From positions 2,686,501-2,750,500 of the forward strand of contig OX638133.1 of the NCBI GenBank assembly GCA_951804985.1: DNA of 64,000 nt, given 5' to 3'. Shown piece after piece: positions 58,883-64,000 of the stretch. Under the pieces are notes generated by a model, which was not told the origin of the DNA, made no database searches, and saw only the letters and a program-made list of their open reading frames with translations. How positions within the stretch are numbered: position 1 is the first letter of the stretch; every line of letters begins with the position of its first letter. The DNA is from Dryomyza anilis. Lineage: Eukaryota > Arthropoda > Insecta > Diptera > Dryomyzidae. The position numbers were made by a program, and so were the translations under genes.

Positions 58883-59723
58883 GTACAGCCAGAAAAAAAT
58901 TCGCTCAAATACCATTAAAATTGGTCATTGGGACAATTATTGATTTAATAAAGGGTTTTTTTTAACAGGGACGCTACTTTTGACATTTCTCTTCAGTAAG
59001 GTTTGCCAATTCATGATGGAAAGATATATGAATTCGAATTTCGGTTGTAAATTTTAATAATTTCGACCATTGTTGGCTCGTATATCTTTCCATCATGAAA
59101 TGGCAGAGAAATGTCAAAAGAGCGTCAAGAAATATGGCGTCGTTTGCTGTCCCTGTCGCTCTACTTTTGTAGCGTCCCTGTTGAAAAACCCTTTATATAT
59201 AAATGTTATTAGTCAGGCTAATTTTTAACACAATTGTTGAATATTTGATATATAACATAAAATTATACAGGATATTGTTGATTTCTCAGCTAAAATGTTA
59301 AGTAAAACAAAGAATTTGACAATAAATACGAAACAGTTTTTTTAATTTTATATAAGATTTAAGTTACATTTTCTTTGGAATCCACTTCCTCATGAATTAA
59401 AAAAATGTTCATCATGAAATGGCAAACCTTACTGAAGAGAAATGTCAAAAGAGCGGCAAGAAATATGGTGTCGTTTGCTGTCCCTGTCGCTCTACTTTTG
59501 TAGCGTCCCTGTTGAAAAACCCTTGAAAAAAACTTTTGTAGCGCTCTTTTTGAAAAACCCTTTAGTATAAAAAAAAATAAATCTTTTCATATAAACTGAG
59601 TTGGAATGTCATGGTATTTTCTAGTATTTAATGGTATTTTCCGATTAAAATAGTAATTTATGCTATTGACTATTTTTAATAGTAAAAAAACTATTATTTA
59701 TGTAGTATTTTTTTCTGGGTGTA
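58883..59723 (-). mobile_element. MITE C, copy split by a mariner derivative
   Basis: Left part 58883-58950 (GTACAGCCAGAAAAAAATTC to TTGATTTAATA) and right part from 59563 (TAGTATAAAA... to TTTTTTTCTGGGTGTA) join across a TA into the normal MITE C order, read on the minus strand. This shows the MITE was in place before the mariner insertion. Confidence 0.8.
58951..59562. mobile_element. Mariner derivative with two nested snap-back halves
   Basis: TA on both sides (58949-58950, 59563-59564). It starts AAGGG and carries a snap-back unit to about 59194, ending GTTGAAAAACCCTTTA. Then follow about 200 bp of AT-rich spacer, and a third left-end copy in reverse (59407-59524) abutting a true right end at 59525-59562. 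The order suggests repeated capture of left ends. No intact transposase. Confidence 0.75.
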
Positions 59724-59959
59724 TGTACATGAAAAATTGGTATTTACGAGTTTTATTCGCTTTTAGAATGTGAAATTCAATATATTTTTTTTTAAATTTT
59801 ATTATTTAAAACACAGTGGTCCATAGTTCAAATAATTTCTAAGTTTCCAATAGATAATTTTTCAGTTTCAATACTATACTCTCTGTAATGTCCAATCTTG
59901 AAATAATTTTGTTGATTTAAAACATTTTCCGCATTTTTGAATTTAGCGTTTGAAATTTC

Positions 59960-60360
59960 AATTCAAGTCGTGGCCTCACCCTGTTGGCAGCAACACGTGG
60001 CACTTGTTAGTTTATGTAAATTGCATTCTCTAGTCAATTAAATGTTGCGTATACGCAGCGTCGACCCGCACCTCCCTCTCTATGGCACGAATCGCATGCA
60101 GTTGAACGCGTCGAACGCGGCACTCCACTCTACTCCGACTTTTAATGAACTGCACGACAAGTAAACTTTTGCCAGGACTCGTATGGCACAATTGTCTGTG
60201 TATGCTGGTGTGTGTGGCTGTGTGCTTGCTTGTGTTGTATCTCTGTATTTGTATTGGTCCACAGACGACAAATGAAAGGATTTTTTCTGTCCATTGTATT
60301 TCAATTTTATTGTCTGCAAGTGCATGTGTTGCAACAGACATAACATGAATTTTGCATTTT
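59960..60360. other. Unique GC-richer island
   Basis: CTACTCCGACTT, GTGTGTGTGGCTGTGTGC and CGACCCGCACCTCC-like words, with overlapping short frames on both strands, none recognisable. Possibly upstream regulatory DNA of the P450 gene about 0.8 kb to the right; this is inference. Confidence 0.35.
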
Positions 60361-61054
60361 CAGAAATGAAAAAAATATTTATATAAAATATGTTTGAATT
60401 ACAATAGCTACACAAATGTGTTACGAATAATTAAAACCAGATGTGTACTTAAAGAGCATGATGCAATGCATCAAATAATATAAAAGTCGATGTTAATTTA
60501 TTTCGAATAATTCTTTTCATATTAACTATAAAATTTACTGTAGATTTAAATGGCTTTTAAGTGCATTTTAAATTATTGCATTTCTTATGTACCATGGCAA
60601 TATGAAATACTTAATTTAAAAATGTTAAGTTTATTATTTTTAATAGTTTAAATACTATTGTTTTAATATGTTTCCTAATATAATAATAAACGTCTCACTT
60701 TTTGTGTGCGTTCTTCTGCAAGTTTACACAAAATGGTTTTGACATTTTTTTGTGAACATCCGCATTATTAAAATTGTCATTATCAACAGTTTTCATCGAA
60801 AATTACCTAAACTGTCCAATAATTCCATAGATATTATAATATAATTCATATTATAGATTATGCCGTATTCACCCTGTAACCTAAACGACCGTTCATAGCT
60901 GCATTCTGTCTACTGCAAGTCGCCATGAGTGACAACCGTTAATAATGAAAGACAGCTCGAACGGGATTTAAAAGAAAACGCTTTGAGCTTTTGCATGCGT
61001 GCAGTTAATGTCTGTATTAATTGAAAACCGCATCTAATTTTAAAGTATACCCGG
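60361..61054. other. Upstream region of the P450 gene, with repeat K
   Basis: 60650-60745 matches 11300-11450 (TACTATTGTTTTAATATGTTT, split, then TAATATAATAATAAACGTCTC-like and AAGTTTACACAAAATGGT). The remainder, 60830-61054, is presumed promoter-proximal DNA of the P450 gene without other recognised motifs. Confidence 0.5.
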
Positions 61055-61070
61055 CACGTGGTATATAAAA
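61055..61070 (+). promoter_or_regulatory. E box and TATA box of the P450 gene
   Basis: CACGTG at 61055-61060 is a palindromic E box and TATATAAAA at 61062-61070 a strong TATA box. The start codon is only about 40 bp further on, implying a 5' leader of roughly 10-20 nt. bHLH-PAS factors bind E-box-like sites in detoxification promoters, but this link is inferred. Confidence 0.55.
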
Positions 61071-61109
61071 CAACTCTCATATCGGCGGGGCCTTCCAAAG
61101 TCGCTAAAC

Positions 61110-64000
61110 ATGTTGCCAGTGCTACTGACAGTCGTCGCGTTACTGCTCTTCTCGTTTCTCTGTTACATCTATTGGTCCTGCAGCTATTGGCAACGCCATG
61201 GCATTCGAGGAACTCACGGCTGGCCGCTCGTTGGCAACATGTTGCAATTTTGCATCGGACGCAGACATTACGGCGAAGTATATCAGGATATATACAAGTA
61301 GGTCTAAGCGGTCATGACTTACATATTTAATGGAATACTTTTCGCAGTCGATTTCCGCAGCTCTCTTACATCGGCATTTATCGTGTCTTCAATGAGCCCG
61401 CCATACTGCTGCGCGACTTGTCGCTGGTCAAGGAGGTGATGATACGCAGTTTTCAGCATTTTCAGGACAACGTCCTCTGGGTGAATCCGCAACGTGATCC
61501 GGCCATGTGCGTCAATCCATTCATAGCGAAGGGCCAGATGTGGAAGAGTATGCGAGCGGAGATTTTGCCGATTTTCACACCCAATAAGGTGAAAGGGGTG
61601 CTGTAAAAAAAGTGAATTAAAAAAAATCGATTTGAAATTAGAGAGCAGCTAAAACTGAACCTTAAAACTTGAGAAACCGACGCGATACAAAATTTCGGTT
61701 ATTTTTCAGGAATATTTCCACCAAATAAACAGTAATTCGGAAGATTTTGAGAAACATATAGCATAGACATATTACAAACAGACAAAAGCGGTTTGTATCA
61801 AAAGCTGTCGGTTTTCTGCCCTTTCCACCAATTTACCACCTGCTATATACACTTCCCATAATATTCCATTTATCTGTGTGTTTTCCGGAGTATATTACCC
61901 GAAATATTTCTGAAAAATGCCAAGAAATTTGTCTCGGAATGTCTGTAATTTTTGTTAGAATATTTGGGGCATATTTTTGCCAAACACACAGGTAATTGGA
62001 AGACCGATTTAACTGAGATTTTACACTAGGATACTATGGAGTCCGGAGGGTGTCATGGGCTATATATGGGCGGGATTGGACAAAGGGGTGAGGTGCCTCC
62101 CATACAACCTCAACTTTCAAAACGACATAACTCGGCACATACACAAGCTAAGAAGATGAAACAAAAAACTCAAATACAAAAACAAAATACAAAAGCAAAA
62201 ACACAAAAGCAAAAACAAAAATAAAAATAAAACAAATCACAAAAACATAACCAAAAACAAACAAAAAAAACAAAAGCATAAATACAAAAGAAAACACAAA
62301 AACAAAAGAAAACACAAAAACAAAAGATAACACAAATGCAAAAACAAAAGCAAAGACACAAAAAAAAAAACAAATCTCAAAATCAAAAGCAAAAAAACAA
62401 AATTAAAAGCAAAAACACAAAAGCAAAAAAACAAAAGCAAAGACACAAAAACAAAAGCAACAAAATACAAAAGCAAAACACGAAACAAAAACAAAAACAA
62501 AAGAAAAAAAAAGAAAAGGTAAGAATAGAAAAGAAAAAACACAAAAACTAAAGTAAAACACAAAAACAATAGCAAAGACACAAAATCAAAAACACCAAAT
62601 TAAAAATAAAAGCAAAAACACAATATCAAAAACATAAAAGCAAAAACACAAAATCTTTGTACGAGTCGTGCACGGATCCAAAAACACAAAATCAAAAACA
62701 AAACACAAAAGCAAAACACAAAACAAAAGAAACACAAAAATTAAAGCAAACACACACAAACAAAAGACACAAAATCAAAAGCAAAAACACAAAAGCAAAA
62801 AACAAAAGCAAAAAAACAAAAGAAAAAACACAAACAAAAGGACACAAATCAAAAGATACCACAAAAAAACATAAATACAACATCAAAAGCAAAACACAGA
62901 AAAGCAGAATAAAAAAGCAAAAACACAAAAAAGGAAACACACAAAAACAAAAAACCTCTGCACGAAATTTACTTAAAATTTGGAATATATAGTAGAACCC
63001 TCCAAACAAACTCAATTAGACTATCGAGAATAAATAATAAAAATGTTCTATATATTAATAAAATCACTACATATCCTTGCATTCACAAAATCTTTGCACG
63101 AGTCGTGCACGGGTCTAGCTAGTCTTTCGATAAAATATTTGTAAACTGTCCTGAATTTAAATTTGCCAAAAATTTAAATTAAACAAAATTGTTTAAACCA
63201 GTTAAATAGAATTTAACATCGATTTAGGAAACCATAACTGATTTGTTAGAATCTTCCCAATTATAGAATTCGTTACAAATGTATTAATTGAAATTTTTCA
63301 ACTATATACCACCTAAAACTAAATTTAGAATCTTTAAAAAACATAACTTTAAATGGCATTTTATAATTTCGAAGAATGATTTGCACAAATATTTCTCTAT
63401 TTTTGAAACCAGCTAAAATAGAATTTCAGCAACAATAATAGAATACTTATATGGTTTGTTTTCTTTTTTTTACATAGGTCAAATCTTCCTTTCCGCATAT
63501 ACATAACGTATGCCGCAAACTGGAAACCTATGTTGCCCAGCATATAGATGAATCTTTTGAAGCCAAAAACGTAGGTGGAATCTCTCAAACCCGCACTTTT
63601 CTAACCTTATATCACCTCTCTTTTAGCTCTTCTCCAAATATACACTCGATGTGGTAGCTTCAGCTGCATATGGCCTGAATGCAGAATCTTTCACCAACAG
63701 TCGTTCAGACTTTACGCAGCTGGTCGAACATGTTTTCCAGCCCAATTCCATGAGTCTGCTCAATACGACCGCACTGCTTTTCTCACCTACATTGGGCAAC
63801 CTCATTCAATATCAGTAAAAAATGTCCCTGAAAACATCAATGCCAAATTTTAACCAATTCTCTATTTCAGCTATGTGCCTCCGGGTGTGCAGAAGTGGCT
63901 CCACACTATAGTCGGTACTATACTACAAAAACGCATAGCCGCTTTGGACCGAGAGACTGTGACGCAGAATAACGACTTCATGCAATGGCTTATCGAGGCC
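61110..64000 (+). CDS. Cytochrome P450, CYP3 clan, 5' part (5 exons, runs off the window)
   Basis: Exons are 61110-61297, 61348-61588, 63478-63570, 63627-63814 and 63871-64000, all with GT/AG introns (50, 1889, 56 and 56 bp; phases 2, 0, 0, 2). They join to 280 in-frame residues. The start context CTAAACATG suits fly translation. Residues 4-25 are a signal-anchor helix, followed by a hinge (HGIRGTHGWPLVGNM) with fewer prolines than usual, then IGIYRVFNEPAILLRD. The C-helix motif WxxxR is W128-R132 (GQMWKSMRAE), followed by FTPNKVK. LFSKYTLDVVASAAYGLNA marks the D/E-helix region, and YVPPGVQKWL starts about residue 240. These fit microsomal P450s of the CYP28/CYP309 kind; subfamily not assigned. 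I helix, ExxR and the heme-cysteine loop lie beyond the edge, so activity cannot be judged. No stop or frameshift is seen. Confidence 0.92.
61733..61998. mobile_element. Element Q, copy 2, in P450 intron 2
   Basis: Blocks GGTTTTCTGCCCTTTCC, CACCTGCTATATACACTTCC, TTCCATTTATCTGTGTG and GCCAAACACACAGGTAATTGG correspond to those of 1793-2372. Its right end is replaced by the Helitron. Confidence 0.6.
61999..63122 (+). mobile_element. Helitron-like element H3 in P450 intron 2
   Basis: Begins inside the conserved block GACCGATTTAACTGAGATTT (5' tip missing), shares GGAGTCCGGAGGGTGTCATG with H1, and has a long CAAAAACA/AAAGCAAAAA interior. It ends at the hairpin GCACGAGTCGTGC followed by ACGGGTCTAGCTAG before a T (63122). 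A second terminus-like copy lies inside at 62651-62678. Same orientation as the host gene; GT/AG splice sites of the intron are outside it. K/Q/N-rich frames here are artefacts. Confidence 0.72.

Noticed and set aside
61418..61606. Separate small gene starting at an internal Met, ending after exon 2
   Set aside because: It is P450 exon 2 read through its donor site into the intron stop; splicing to 63478 restores the family sequence TPNKVK.

Overview
This window is eukaryotic nuclear DNA, most likely from a higher fly (Diptera, Schizophora) outside the Drosophila melanogaster group. The grounds are tiny introns of 50-58 bp with GT/AG ends, an insect CYP3-clan cytochrome P450, AT-rich intergenic DNA, and dense layers of insect-type transposons (mariner, Tc1, hAT, PIF/Harbinger-like MITEs, Helitrons, tRNA-derived SINEs, an LTR retrotransposon, a non-LTR retrotransposon). 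A 200-N run marks an assembly gap. The species cannot be named from sequence alone.

Only two host protein-coding genes are supported. The first is a complete three-exon gene on the minus strand (14409-17119). It encodes an 865-residue armadillo-repeat protein with a C-terminal EDR1/transglutaminase-like domain, the architecture and length of ARMC3. The second is the 5' part (five exons, 280 codons) of a microsomal cytochrome P450 on the plus strand, starting at 61110 and running off the right edge. They are 44 kb apart, point away from each other and show no sign of a shared function.

Everything else is repeat-rich intergenic DNA with islands of unique, more GC- and CAG/CTG-rich sequence (near 2.6, 4.5, 12, 19.5, 21.5/31, 34, 39, 49.5, 54.5 and 60 kb). 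These islands look like ordinary fly non-coding or regulatory DNA broken up by insertions. I use letters for repeat families seen more than once: A, B, C and H are fold-back AT-rich MITEs that share a terminus like TACAC(C/G)CAGAAAAAA. D is a palindromic repeat containing ATCGATTGGCATCATT. E, F, G and M are TIR MITEs. P is a repeat resembling widespread Drosophila dispersed repeats. Q is a palindromic element, and R and K are short dispersed repeats.

The main structures, left to right, are these. A 6.9-kb stretch (1264-8155) is bracketed by 260-bp inverted arms. A solo LTR (8524-9069) has a 4-bp target duplication, a TATA/initiator promoter and a heat-shock-element-like motif. A SINE is split by a mini-mariner with a clean TA duplication (10604-11263). 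Next comes ARMC3, then an 8.55-kb hAT-like insertion (22192-30745) with 13-bp terminal repeats and a 7/8-matching 8-bp target duplication; it contains a 4.2-kb GATA/TAGATATA satellite. At 35692-38485 there is a four-level nest (MITE A > MITE B > hAT-like > mariner). A broken LINE reverse transcriptase, P repeats around the gap, further MITE, SINE and mariner clusters, and finally the P450 follow; intron 2 of the P450 carries a Helitron.

No new protein system is visible. The most notable content is structural: the GATA array inside a datable hAT-like insertion, the nested insertions with precise target duplications, and the snap-back mini-mariners made from inverted copies of one transposon end.
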